Of a stretch of 64,000 bases of DNA, positions 1 through 26,322 are shown piece after piece. The notes under the pieces were generated by a model. It saw only the letters and a list, made by a program, of their open reading frames with translations, had not been told where the DNA came from and made no database searches. Position numbers and translations under genes: made by a program. Each line of letters begins with the position of its first letter. Position 1 is the first letter of the stretch. Source of the DNA: Rhineura floridana (taxonomy: Eukaryota > Chordata > Lepidosauria > Squamata > Rhineuridae); assembly GCF_030035675.1 (NCBI RefSeq), contig NC_084499.1, positions 19,490,739 to 19,554,738 on the forward strand. The letters are read 5' to 3'.

Positions 1-39
1 CAGGTAACTTGGGCTGGGGGCAGCAGTTTGGAGAGCTGT

Positions 40-222
40 GTGGAGCTGCAGTCAGACTGTGGCACCTGGGTTCAAATCCCCCCCACTCAGCGTTGAAGGA
101 CACTAAGAGGCTTGTCTCTCAGCTTAGCCTACCTCACAGGGTTGTGGTGAGGATAAAATGGGGAGGGGGAAGAACCATGTCTACCACCTTGAGCTCCTTG
201 GAGGAAAGGTGGGATATCAAGA
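40..222 (+). mobile_element. SINE-B (tRNA-headed SINE), 5' part degraded
   Basis: Family consensus from copies here: a GTGTGGTGTAGTGGTTAGAGTG-like tRNA head, GGTTCAAATCCCC B box, GACCTTGGGCCAGTCACT, CCTACCTCACAGGGTTGTTG, GGATAAAATGGGGAGGGG and a LINE-like CCTTGAGCTCCTTGGAGGAA tail. This copy shows the B box onward. Confidence 0.75.
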
Positions 223-914
223 GCCACATTCCGTTCTGGGCAACCTTTTGGAGGGCTGTAAGCCAGTGGTAGGTGGGGCCAGAGGCAGAAGTGGGAGGAG
301 CAACACATGTAAATTTTGCTTTCATACTGTAGGGTAGTTTCACATACTAGGGATGCGGTAGAATTCTGCCCAAATTGGATTTGGTGCCAGATGTTCCATT
401 AATTTGCTTATTCTCTGTCATCACAGATTGGATTTTTATGTAAAGATTTTCCGCCGGTATTTTTGAAAACGTTTTGTTTTTAATCTGCCTCTAAAATACT
501 GATATTAATATTGACATCCTTATTGATATTTTCTTTAATTCATTTGTTTCCTTGCAAAATATTTTTAAAATGCTGATATTCATACCAATATTTTCCGCGG
601 GGGAGAAAAAAGGTTTGGTAAAAGCAGTGGCTGGTGGACAAAGGACAAACTTGAATCAATACTGGCCTGTTAGGTCGACGGGATGCTTTTGAACCGGCGC
701 TGGCCAACGGATGCCATCCCTAACGTACACACCTCCTCCATCCAGTGAGAAAGAGACATTATCACATGCAAGGACACATTCAGGCCAGCAAAAACGCTTG
801 AGGCTCAAAGGAAAGGCCAGTGAAGGGTGTCGCCCATAAAGAGTTCTGAGGGCTACATAGAGAGGTCTGGAGGGCCACATTTGGTCCCCAGGCCTGAGGC
901 TTCCTGACCCCTGA
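223..914. mobile_element. CAGGGGTGGGGAACC-family element, interrupted
   Basis: Fragments 223-347 (AGCCACATTCCGTTCTGGGC, GGTGGGGCCAGAGG) and 723-914 (AGGACACATTCAGGCCAGC, AGAGTTCTGAGGGC, CTGACCCCTG) belong to one copy split by the TAGGGATG element at 348-722. Confidence 0.7.
348..722. mobile_element. TAGGGATG-family non-autonomous DNA transposon, copy 1
   Basis: 375 bp from TAGGGATG to CATCCCTA, an 8-bp terminal inverted repeat. The body shares AATTCTGCCCAAATTGGATT, TTTTTATGTA and GATATT-rich sequence and ends with TTGAACCGGCGCTGGCCAACGG in all full copies. It interrupts an older CAGGGGTGGGGAACC-type element. Target duplication is unclear (ACATAC/ACGTAC). No coding capacity. Confidence 0.75.
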
Positions 915-986
915 CCTGTATGCGCTTCCTAAAACATTTGTTGCAAGTGATTCTTCCTGTTCTTTGCCACTGATATCCTTCCTCAG

Positions 987-16725
<15,739 letters not shown>

Positions 16726-18590
16726 TTATTATTATTTTACTGACTGGGTCACGAAGAGCCCATTCAGATATCCTCACCTCCATTTGCTGCTAGAGAACTA
16801 ATGTGGACCTGCTCCTGTTTGGGGGAGGCCCTGTTTTCCAGCAGTGCTGACTTTGTTCACGTACACATGAAGCCATGCAGGAAATGGGACAATGCTTTTA
16901 CAGTATGGCTACAGAGGTTTTTACCCTCTGCAAGGTCTCTGGCGCACGGATGAGGCTGGGGCAGACACCAAGATTTCTGGGGATGTCATGCTAGATTGCT
17001 GCAGGTATTTAAACATCAATTTTATTTGGGACCCAAGAGGTGACGATAGCATGTAGGAGCGGGCAATGCAAGGCTTCCGGCACTTCCTGTTTAGACACGA
17101 TGGAGACGTGAACCAAAGTCATACTTTTTCACCTTTTTCACTGGAGAATTCAGGGACTGTTTGAATGCCTCTCTTGTGTTTGGAAATTCTGTTTCACCTA
17201 AGACATAGAGGCAGAGGAACAGGAGGTGAATGGTGCTCGTAGTTCTCTTTCCAACACTGCCATGTCTAAAATCACCAAGCAATAAGGCTCATCCTGGGTG
17301 CTTTGAATATAAAAGCAAGTACCTCTTGAAGAAAAATCTTGCCTGCTACTTGCAGAGATCCGTGCCTGGCAGAGGGGAAAAAATAAAAATAACGTCAGAC
17401 GTTGTCCTCTCCAACATTAACTTACGTTTGATCCTCCTGAGGAATTTTGTGATGAGGAATCAAGTTTACCAAAGCCAGGATAATGAAGGATCTGTTTGGA
17501 CCTGAAGTCTCCTTTCCAGAGGATCTCTTCCGATTTCACTTTCCCAGACACACAAGGCTCTTTGAATGGGCTGGAGTGGAGCGATATGTGCAATTTGTTC
17601 CTGTTGAATGTCAAAGGTGAGCGGCAGACTTGAATTCGGCTTGTGAATGTGTAGAACTGCCAGGCAGCCAGATCTCACCTATGAAGCCCCTCGCCCATGC
17701 ACCAAGTCCTATAAACTGTCCTTGAGTCTCTGCTAGGGGAAAAAACAGACCCTTGCGCCCTTTTTTGTGCATTTCTCCATGTGGAGGGTGGACCTCTGGA
17801 GGATGGAGCGGGGCCACATCCCCTGCCTGGCCCTCCCCATGTCCATGCACCACCACGAACGTCTGCAAAGGGGAAAGCTGCATGGTTAGATTTTTACACT
17901 ATGGGAATCTTGCGCGATCAGAGTTCTCAGTCGCATGGAAGCGTTAGCATGTACAGCTATACACAGAAAAGTTGCTCCTTTGTGGACATCTCTGTTGATG
18001 TGCGGATGCTGAGGGCGTGCATGATGGACAACTTTGGAGACCGGCGCAAAGAGATGCAGCCTCCTCCATCTCCCCTATGTGCAGAGGAATGAGTGAAAGG
18101 GGCCTTTGTCATTCCTGAATCTTTGAACTGCACTCTCATGAAGAATCATGCATTAAAATTCCAGAGTTTGCTCACAGCGCGGGTTGAAAAGAGAAGGTCT
18201 GTTGTCTTTCCATCCCTTTGGAGACAGCTGGTGGGTGGGTTTCCCTCCCCCACCTTTGTGAATACAATTATAATATTTTCTGTTATGCCTCTCGTTTGCT
18301 GCACCAGCTCCTAGGAGCCTGGATTTATTTGCCTTCATTTCCAAAGATGCTACTTTAGGGCCACTGTAAACAGATGTGCTCCTATTCCACTGTCCCCCCC
18401 CCCCACGGATTTCTATGTCTTGAATAAAAACACTGGCAAACAAGCGAACATGACCAAGAAGTGGGGGGGGGGAAGGGAATGCAATGGCAAGAGAATCCCA
18501 GCTCAGCAAGAAAGCAAAATGTCCGAGGATTTCCAAATTGCATGTTGTGATTTAATATTTAAAATAAAAGTGTTTTGGATTTGAAACCAG
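16726..18590 (+). other. PKN3: PKN3 3' untranslated region (inferred)
   Basis: About 1.86 kb from the stop codon to just past the best polyadenylation signal. It is largely unique sequence, free of the repeats that fill the introns, which supports its being exonic. Earlier AATAAA hexamers at 17382 and 18423 could give shorter messages. Confidence 0.6.
18563..18568 (+). terminator. PKN3: Polyadenylation signal AATAAA for PKN3
   Basis: AATAAA followed by a GT-rich stretch (AGTGTTTTGG) and, within about 60 bp, by repeat-containing intergenic DNA. Alternative hexamers lie upstream at 17382-17387 and 18423-18428. Confidence 0.55.
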
Positions 18591-18777
18591 AGCATGATGC
18601 GTGTTTGTGGCCTGAAAGGGCGATTCTGCTGCGACTCGCATCAGGCACGCAGGTGAGAGCTTGGTGCTGATCTATGATGTCATTGGCGGGCGCCAGAGGT
18701 CAGGGCCCTCCCGAATCAGCGAACAGCAAGGCTGGTGCAGTGTTGTCATTCCAGGGCAAACAGCGATTTACAAGCAC

Positions 18778-18880
18778 AGGGATAGGGAACCAGAACTACA
18801 ACTCCCAGCATGACCAATGGTTGGGGATGATGGGAGTTGTAGCTCTCCAGCTGTTGTTGGACTACAAGTTCACCATCCCT
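18778..18880. mobile_element. ACAACTCCCATCA palindromic element
   Basis: CAGGGATAGGGAACCAG, ACTACAACTCCCAGCATGACC, GGATGATGGGAGTTGTAG and CACCATCCCTA: short inverted ends and a central hairpin. Confidence 0.65.
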
Positions 18881-18975
18881 ATAATATAAAGTACTTGCTT
18901 CGGGTTTTGCTTACACTCTCACCATGCCGACTGAATTAAGCTTGCAGCATATTATGATAAAGCACTTCTGTTGCA

Positions 18976-19275
18976 AGGGGCAGGGCCCTAGGTCAGGCAT
19001 ACAGCATCTGCTTTGCATGCAAAAGGTCTCAGATTCCATTGGATTCAAGTAACTTCCTGGGTTCTTCTTTAAATCAACCCGATTCAGAAAAATAAGGACT
19101 AGAATCTTACTTTATTTATAGGAGAAGGGCCTTAGGTCAGTGGCAAAGCATTTAAAAAGCCCCAAGTGCAATCCCCAATGGCATCTCCCGATAAGACTGG
19201 GAATGTCCTGCTTGGAACCTTGGAGAGCGCTGCCAGTCAGTGTAGACAATATTGAGCTGGTGTCTGACTCAATGA
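18976..19275 (+). mobile_element. SINE-A, two partial copies
   Basis: Head-only copy 18976-19040 (CAGCATCTGCTTTGCATGC), then 19121-19275 (GGTCAGTGGCAAAGCATTT, CCAATGGCATCTCCC, GTGTAGACAATATTGAGC). The two are separated by a short ATTCAGAAAAATAAGGACTAG joint also seen at other SINE-A pairs. Confidence 0.72.
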
Positions 19276-20225
19276 CTGCTGGGAGGAAGGGCAGGATATA
19301 AATCCAATTTAAAAATCCTTGAATTAATCTTCCATTAAGAGATGAGTTTAAAATATATATATAGAGAGAGAGAGGATAATAATTGAGGTAGAAATAATAG
19401 ACAGATGATTTGAGGGGGGGGTGAAACAGCAGTAGCGAATGCAAGTTTGAACACTTTTAATAATTTAAGACTTTCTAGACTACAGAAATAGAACACCGAA
19501 ACAGCTCTCTTGAATCCTCTGGGGATGGTCCTCCCACCGAAAGAGTAGAGGACCATTGTCAACTCCTCTACTGGGGTGAGGCTCACAGAAGGATCTGAAG
19601 AAGGCTTTAGCATGTGAACTTTGTATTATTTTTAACTAAAGCTTTAGTCCTTGAGATCTGCTGCTTTAAGGCACAGCATGAAAAGCCCAAGGAGTAATTC
19701 TAACACAGCTCTTTGTTAAAAAGAAGAAAATCCAGCGTTGACAGAGGGCAGGCCTTCCCCCTGTAACAAATTCTCCACCGGCACCCCAATGAGACTTTTT
19801 TAGACTTGTGGTCTTCAAAGGGCGGCTTCCACCTATGCGTGTACCATTGCCTCAGAATTCTCCCCAATTAAACTGGATGCTCGCCCTCCAGTGTGTCTCC
19901 CATTCCGAGCTGAACAGCAGGCTTTAAAAAAACCAGGTTGAACTGCTAATGGTGGGCCTCCGCGTTAACATTCCCAAAGAGTTTGCCTCAAAACAGCTTC
20001 TTGGATCTTGGCTGTTCCTTGATAAAACGTTGGCTTATTGGGGTCGGTGGGTGGGAGTGGTCTCTTTTCCAGTTGCTGAAACAAGCAGGATGGCTACTGG
20101 CAAAAACGTGCCTCCCCTCTCAATTCTGTAGCCGTTAGTGCAAAACGGCAACAATCTGTTTCCATCCAGTGAACAGCCCTCTCCTTGGCTGGGCACCACT
20201 GCCGGCTGAACGTCCCAGCCTGCCA

Positions 20226-23200
20226 TCACATGGCACTGCCTTCTCCCTCGGCATACAGGTTTTCCCACGTGACGAGGCGGCTGGCGCAGAAGAATCTCCA
20301 GAGGTTCAGGAAGACTCCTTGGTCAAAGGGGTTCTCCGCCTCGCACTCTCTCAGGTAGGAGATGCGGTGACTGGACATGAACTCCCAGGTGGTGGTGTTG
20401 CAGGAGGCCAGGTAGAGGTGACAGGCCAGGAGAAGAAGCACCACCACGGCAAAAACGGCAACCACCAGGAACGAGAGGAGCAGGAGGAGGTTGCGATGAA
20501 GCCAGGCCCACGAGGGCTGCTCAAAATGGAGGCCGGACCTTTTTGTTAGAAGAGAAGGAAAGGGGCGGGAGAAGAGGGGAAACCATAATTTATAAAAGCA
20601 TTTCTATGTCACCAATTCATACCATATTTAACAAGGTGGTGTACTACAAGATATACAATAAAATATAAAACAGTTAAAAAATATGGTCCTTAAGATGACT
20701 GCCTGATCAAAAAAAAAAAGAGTAGGTTGTAGCTAGTACTAGTCTACTCAGAGTAGACCCCTTGAAAATAATGGGCATGACTAACATGGGTTCCTTGAGT
20801 TGTAGCCAACTAAGTTTGACTCGCGTTGAAATTAATGCGCCTAAGTTAGGCGTGTCCATTAATTTCAATGGGTCTACTCTGAGCAAACCTTAAGGGTCGG
20901 ATACAACCCTTAAACAGTTTATTTATTTATTTATTTAATTACATTTCTAGACCGCCCTATAGCAGAAAGCTCTCAGAAAGTTGCATAGGTCTGTCTACGT
21001 AAAATGAGAAATTCCTAAGAGTCAAACGAGAGGAGGGTGCCTGCCGGAAGAGTGTTCCACAGCATGAGACTGTCAAAGCTAAATGCCCCACTTCTGGTTG
21101 AGGCCAGTTTGGCCTCTGTAAGGTGGGGCACAACTAACAGCGCTCCTGGATAATCAATCTGGAACAGAACGGCTCAGATGGTCCTTAAGGTATCCTGGAC
21201 CCAAGTTGTTCAGGGCTTTGTATATTAATAGACGGTGCAGACGTTTTACCACAGGTGTCGCATGCTGTCAGTCATCTGCCCCCCCCTTCCAGCAGACTAG
21301 CAGCCTAGCAGTCCAGAGTTATTACAAGTAACCTCCCCAGTCTGCATCCCTATTAGAGATGTTTAAGACATTTACATACCACTTAATCATTTGCATTTCT
21401 CAGTGGTGTACATAAAAACAAGCCATACAGAAAATAAAAGAGTAAAGCAATGAAATCACCATCAAAACCAAGCACTACCTTAAAATGCCTGCTAGGACAA
21501 AAAAGGTCTTCATGTGCTGGAAGTTCATCAAGGAGATGTACAGGGTTTTAAAAACAGTTTTATTACTTGTATTTGCTGCCCTGGGCGCCTTTGGGAAGAA
21601 GGGCGGCATGTAAATAAATAAATATTGTTTGCTTGTTTAATATTAACAACAATACTTAAAATATGTATAGTGCTTTTAAGTGTCCAAAGCATTTCATACA
21701 CACTGTCTAACTGAAATCCTTAAATCGAAAGCAGGGAACTGTTTTCACCCTGAGGGCCACATTCCCTCACGGGTATCCCTTCAGGGGCCACATGCCATGG
21801 TGGGCGGGGCCAGGGGCAAAGATTTTGTGTGGAGGCATTATGGGAGTTCAGGGACTCATCCCAGCAAGGCAAAATACAAGGGGGGTGGTGGAACAGGGCC
21901 AGGGAGGGGTGAGGCCTGAGGACAGGGGCGTGGCCTAGAGAGAGGGCTGAGGATTGGATAGAGAGGGCTGCATTTGGCCTCTGCCTTGAACGGACAGACG
22001 GACAGACGGATGAAGGGAGGAAGGAACGAATATGCCTTTTGTCCTTAGTGGTAGGTGGGCGAACGCTTTACTCCTCAACCCGCCCTATTTGAAAAAATAA
22101 TAATAATCATCCCAGGGAAGTCCTGCCGTTTTCTTTGCTCACCAAGCCACCAGCAGAGCCCACAGAAGAACCACGAGCTGAATGGCCAAATAGACAATGA
22201 AGACGGAGTGATTTCTCTCTCCAACGCAGTTCTCGATCCAGGGACAGTGGTGGTCGTAGCGGCGGACGCAGTGCCGGCATGCCTGGCAGTGCCGGGCCCT
22301 CATTGGCTGCTGCAAGACAGCAAAGAGCAGAAGGCGTTTCAGCACTTTAGGCAGTTTTCGTCTCCAGGTACGGCCAGGAAGGACCCCTGGCCAGCTGCTG
22401 CCAGTCAGTGTAGATAATACTGAGCTAGACGGGCCAACGGTCTGATTCTGTACAAGGCACCTTCCCAGGCGCTCCTTCAAATCAGCCCTTGATTCAGAAG
22501 CATGAGGACAGGAATCTTTTTTATTCATAGGGCAAGGGCTGCAGCTCAGGCGCAGATAATCTGCTCTGCATGCGGAAGGTCCCAGCTTCAACCCCCCGGG
22601 GCATCTCCAGGAACGTCCCCTGAGAGCTGCTGCCGGTCAGTGTAGACAATATTGAGCTAGACAGACCAATGGCCTGACTCAGTATAAGGCACATTTCTAT
22701 GTTCCATTACAAAGGCAGGATATCAGTTCGATAATAACAACAGCAAGCAGCAGCTTCAGGCAAAAGAAAATATGCCTGGATCTGCAAAACAGGCTTCAGT
22801 GAAGTGACCCTTGTGCAATTATTAGTGGTGAGGCTTCAGAGTTCAAGGTTCACGGCAGAAGGAGGCAGCCCTAACTGGAGTCTCGGGGACTAACTATGTT
22901 GGGCGCACGCCACCCAAAAAGGTCTACCTTCAGCAGGCAGTATCCACAGCGCCTGAGCCGGATGGTTGAAGCTTGCTGGGATATCATCGCTTTCTCTTCT
23001 TCGCTTACAGTTTCCTACCAAAAATAAAGCCAGATGAGGGGAAAGTGGGACAAGAATCAGCATGTAGAGGTTGCTGAAGCGTTTCAAGTGACATCTGCAG
23101 CACACATTCAAGCACCCCAAAGAATCCTGAGGATCCGCCTCCTGTCAGCCCCTTGCAGCCAGCCTGGCCAGTGGCTCAGGGATGATGGGAGTTCTCCCAA

Positions 23201-25681
23201 AGAATCCTGGGAACTGTAGTTTACCCCTCACAGAGCTACGATTTCCAGGACCCTGAAACTACAACTCCCAGGTTTTTTGGGGGGGAAGCCATGTGCTTTG
23301 AATGTACTTTGCGGATGTGACGTTATTAAAGAACCTAGAAAACGATGGATGATTGTGTACGTTTTTATTGTCCAAACGCTTTGAGATATTTTATAGGGAA
23401 GTGATCCATACATGGAATGAACATGAATCAACATCCCCTGCTGCCTCCGAGAGATGAAGGAACACCTCTGTTTAGGAGAGGCATTCCCTCCCGAGAGAGG
23501 GGAATGCGCCCCTTAGATTGAGGGTAAGGAACCTATGGTCCTTCCAGTATTGTTGGACTCCAGCTCCCATCACCCCTCCATGTGTCAGGGATGATGGGAG
23601 TTGGAGTCCATCATCGGCATGTGGAGAGCAGGACATTGGCTACCCCTGGCTTGAGCTGTCGTGGGCGAAAGTCTACTTTGTCGGATGCAGGAAGTGTTAG
23701 CCTGAGTTATAGGTATGTACCCACATCTTTTTCTAGAGGGAGGAGAGGGTTGGAAAAAGTGAGTTCAAAGGGAAATGACCCCTCCTCCCAAAAAAACCAA
23801 AGAAGATACTTTTCTGCATGTTGTTAAATAAAATAAATAAATATTGTGGGTTTACACATCTTACTTTAATACATAAATAACTATACAACATTATGGCTGC
23901 CTCTCCCTCACCTCAGTGAGAGAGTACCCTGCTCTGCATGTGAAAGGTTCCAGGTTCAATCCCCTGTCCCTAGGTAGGGCTGGGAAAGATTCTTTACTGG
24001 GAATCCTGGAGAGCTGCTGCCAGTCAATGTAGACAATACTGAACCAGATGGGCCAATGGTCTGACTCACTATAAGGCAGCTTCAATTCAGCCCTTTATTC
24101 AGGACCATGAGGGCTAAAATCTTACTTTATTTTCAGGAGAAGGGTCGCAGCGCAGTGTTAAAGAGCACCTGCTTTACGTACAGAAAATCCTAGATCCCCA
24201 ACATCTCCAGGAAAAAAAGACTCCCTAACTGAGACCCCAGAGCGCCACTGCCGGTCAGTGCCCGTAGAGAACCCGGAGCTGGACAGAGAAATGGTCTGAC
24301 TCGGGAGAAAGCAGCTTCCAGTGTCCCCGTGAGGGACAAACGTACCTTCGGGTCCCCATCCTGCTCGACGTAGCCGGGGTCCATGAGAGAGACAGCAAAG
24401 TAGAGCAAGACAGAGCAGAGAACAAGCGAGAGAAACAGCAGAGGCCGCAGCAGGTCTCCTCGCTCCGCCTGCCTCCGCAGGTCTGGAAAAGCAAGGAAAA
24501 CGTCTTAGGAAAAGCACGCACACCCACGAGCCTCTGAGGGGCTCTGGCCTTAAACCAGGACTTCCAGGGCATCTGCTGGGGCTGTTGCACGCTCGGCTCT
24601 CAAAAAGATGCGCGGCGGCAGTTCCTGTGGCTGGCCTGGGACTGGCCAACCCGAATGTATAAATATGCAGGGTCCAGGGTGTGCAGAGTCAGGTAAGGTG
24701 TGCAGGTAAGGAAAGTTGTGCAGCAACCAGAGGGAGACACAGACAAAGTTGTCTCGGGTTGTTTTTAATGCTGTATTTTAACATGGTGCTAACTTTCCCT
24801 GGCACCTTTGGGTAAAGAGCAGGTAATAAATGTTGTTGTAATTATTTAAGAACATAAGAAGAGCCTGCTGGATCAGGCCAGTGGCCCATCTAGTCCAGCA
24901 TCCTGTTCTCACAGTGGCCAACCAGGTGCCTGGTGGTGGTGGTTGTTTGATTTATATCCTGCCCTTCCTCCCAGCAGGAACAACAATAATGGCCCATCTG
25001 CACTAGAGATATGAAGGCCTGGGGGGGAAAAAAACCAGAACAATTCAGCCTTTACATCTTTAACCTTCACTATACATTTAAAGTGCTCTGGCCCCACTTT
25101 AAACAGTCATGGCTTCTTTCCCCAAAGAATCCTGGGAACTATAGTTTGTTCAGGGTGCTGAGAGTTGTCAGGAGACCCTCCCCCTCCTCTTCCTCCCACA
25201 GATCTACAACTTCCAGAGTTCCCTTGGGGTTTCCAATGTTGGACTGCAAACCGCCCAGAGGATTTTGCAGCAGATGCAGATTCTGCCCTCTGCCCAAATA
25301 ATGTTTTTAACAATACTAAATGATTATAATGATGATAATAAATAAATGCTGATGATGATTACGATAAATTGCATTCGCACTTTGCTTCGCTTCCCTCTCT
25401 CCCTCCCTCCAAATCTCACTGTCACAACAGCCCCGCAAGGTAGGACAGGCAAGAGTAAGAGAGACTGCCTGCCTGTATCCCAAGGTTCTCCAGCGAGCTT
25501 CAGGGGGTCGAGTGGGGATCTGAAGCCTGGTGGTCCTGATCCCAGCACCCTACTTTTGGGGGGAAGAGAGAAATGCCTCACCTGTGGAGTGCAGGAAGAG
25601 CCCCAGGGTGATGCCCCAGCTGAGCGCCGGGTGCGCCACCCGCACCAGGCAGGCGCTGCTCCAGGCGGCCCGCAGCCGCAT
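20226..25681 (-). CDS. ZDHHC12: ZDHHC12, DHHC-type palmitoyltransferase 12 (complete, 5 exons)
   Basis: Transfers palmitate to cysteines of target proteins; a multipass Golgi/ER enzyme. Exons on the minus strand in order: 25681-25582, 24482-24346, 23014-22928, 22309-22143, 20538-20226 (TGA). The sum is 804 nt, 267 residues, the length I recall for the human protein. ATG at 25681 follows a GC-rich leader and starts MRLRAAW. Four hydrophobic segments are visible: around residues 15-32, 43-62, the segment [17 protein letters not shown], and one near [20 protein letters not shown]. The DPG motif (MDPGYV) follows the second, the DHHC cysteine-rich domain lies between the second and third, and the TTxE motif (TTTWEF) follows the fourth. 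All splice sites are GT-AG and phases agree. Confidence 0.96.
20728..20908. mobile_element. TACTCAGAGTAGAC palindromic element
   Basis: AGTCTACTCAGAGTAGACCCC on the left and ATTAATTTCAATGGGTCTACTCTGAG on the right, ending GGATACAACCC. About 180 bp, with inserted material between arms. In ZDHHC12 intron 4. Confidence 0.65.
21733..22000. mobile_element. CAGGGGTGGGGAACC-family fragment
   Basis: CTGAGGGCCACATTCCCTC, GGGCCACATGCCATGG, GGGCGGGGCCAGGGGC and GAGGGCTGCATTTGGCC recall the family; ends are not preserved. A GGACAGAC repeat follows at about 21990-22010. In ZDHHC12 intron 4. Confidence 0.5.
22143..23014 (-). other. ZDHHC12: ZDHHC12 exons for the DHHC cysteine-rich domain
   Basis: Exon 23014-22928 encodes an acidic stretch and then [11 protein letters not shown], the first zinc cysteines. 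Exon 22309-22143 continues with [20 protein letters not shown], the catalytic DHHC followed by [12 protein letters not shown], and the third membrane segment. Zinc ligands and the active cysteine are intact. The intron between them holds SINE-A fragments. Confidence 0.93.
22375..22705 (+). mobile_element. SINE-A, two copies
   Basis: Tail fragment 22375-22465 (CCAGCTGCTGCCAGTCAG), then 22535-22705 (TCTGCTCTGCATGCGGAAGG, CAATATTGAGCTAGACAG). The first begins 65 bp upstream (on the gene strand) of the ZDHHC12 DHHC exon. Confidence 0.75.
23150..23335. mobile_element. AAAGAATCCTGGGAA fold-back element
   Basis: AAAGAATCCTGGGAACTGTAG then CCCTCACAGAGCTACGATTT, and the opposite arm AACTACAACTCCCAGGTTTTTTGGG...CATGTGCTTTGAATGTA. 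In ZDHHC12 intron 2. Confidence 0.65.
23522..23645. mobile_element. ACAACTCCCATCA palindromic element
   Basis: GGGTAAGGAACCTATGG to GGACATTGGCTACCCCTGG, with CTCCAGCTCCCATCACCCC and GATGATGGGAGTTGGAG as inner arms. In ZDHHC12 intron 2. Confidence 0.65.
23897..24320 (+). mobile_element. SINE-A, tandem pair
   Basis: Copy 23897-24085 (CTCTGCATGTGAAAGG, GGTTCAATCCCCTGTCCC, CAATACTGAACCAG) and copy 24135-24320 (AAGGGTCGCAGCGCAGTG, ACTGCCGGTCAGTG, TGGTCTGACTCGGG). In ZDHHC12 intron 2; the second ends about 25 bp from exon 2. Confidence 0.8.
24845..24925 (-). mobile_element. LINE-type 3' tail, inverse
   Basis: AAGAACATAAGAAGAGCCTGC, GATCAGGCCAGTGGCCCATC, TAGTCCAGCATCCTGTTCTC. In ZDHHC12 intron 1, followed by another LINE-type tail in inverse (24940-24975). 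Confidence 0.65.
25060..25240. mobile_element. AAAGAATCCTGGGAA fold-back element, left arm
   Basis: ACTATACATTTAAAGTGCTCT, CAAAGAATCCTGGGAACTATAG, CAGGGTGCTGAGAGTTG and a short ACTTCCAGAGTTCCC right-arm remnant. In ZDHHC12 intron 1. Confidence 0.6.
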
Positions 25682-25870
25682 CCTCCGGGCTTCGGGGGGC
25701 CAACGGAGCTCCGCCTCCCTCCCGTCCGTCTTCCTCCCGGCCAGGCGGCTACTAAGTTGCTAAAGGCGGAAATGCTGGAGCCCCGCCTCCCTCCTCCTAG
25801 CGAGGGACGGGATTGGGTGGAGAAGGGTTGCCATGGCGAAAATGGGGGGTGGGCGGGCGTGTCTTCCGAA
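25682..25870 (-). promoter_or_regulatory. ZDHHC12: Putative ZDHHC12 promoter, GC-rich
   Basis: GC-rich, CpG-containing DNA immediately upstream of the ZDHHC12 start. It has GC-box-like CCGCCTCC and GGGCGGG motifs, and an inverted CCAAT box (ATTGG near 25811, CCAAT on the gene's strand) about 130 bp before the ATG. No TATA box. A start site within this stretch is inferred. Confidence 0.5.
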
Positions 25871-26050
25871 TGGTTGGTTCCAAAAGGCCAAAGTCTGGAG
25901 AGAGAGAGTGAGTCTGATGGGCACCTTGAAGGCTGCAGAAGAGCCTTGTGTCACCCTAGAGACGACCAATTTTTAAAAGAACAATTTTTATAACATAACT
26001 TTAAATGTATGATTTTAAATATATAATTTTAATAACAGTAACAATTATAA

Positions 26051-26322
26051 ATTAGTGTGCACAGCCTGACGTCCCCTGCATCAACTGCAGAAAACGTCTT
26101 ACGCCACTAAGCCAGAATAAAACACGTTAGTGCTGTTGTAAGTTGCTGTGCAATTGCATCTGTGAGGAAATCGACTAATTAATAATAATAATTAGCGTTC
26201 ATAGATTGGAATCCCCTTCATCAGCTACGGAAAACTCCTTATGCCAGAATGAAACATGTTAGCATTGCTGTGAGTTGCTTTGGGTTGCATATGTGAGGAA
26301 ATCGACTAATTATTATTATTAA
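26051..26322. repeat. Diverged tandem duplication, two units of about 135-140 bp
   Basis: Unit 1 (26051-26190) and unit 2 (26191-26322) share ATTAG(T/C)GT at the start, CAACTGCAGAAAACG / CAGCTACGGAAAACT, CCAGAATAAAACACGTTAG / CCAGAATGAAACATGTTAG and GTGAGGAAATCGACTAATTA at the end. Located about 180 bp upstream of the ZDHHC12 promoter block. Confidence 0.75.

Larger units (their letters stand above)
18591..20225. other. PKN3-ZDHHC12 intergenic region
   Basis: Convergent 3' ends meet here. It holds a palindromic element (18778-18880), two SINE-A pieces (18976-19275), a short LINE-type tail (19275-19310), a TA/GA microsatellite (19350-19375), and otherwise no recognised feature. The ZDHHC12 3' untranslated region must occupy the right part; no strong polyadenylation signal was seen close to its stop. 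Confidence 0.6.

Noticed and set aside
1-3. CAG followed by GTAACT as the end of an upstream PKN3 exon
   Set aside because: Only three bases are visible, so neither frame nor homology can be tested.
24158-24649. 163-codon minus-strand open frame
   Set aside because: Out-of-frame reading of ZDHHC12 exon 2 plus intron; the correct frame is set by MDPGYV and flanking splice sites.
25346-25993. 215-codon plus-strand open frame
   Set aside because: Antisense to ZDHHC12 exon 1 and its GC-rich promoter; low-complexity, no recognisable domain, GC-rich DNA yields such frames by chance.
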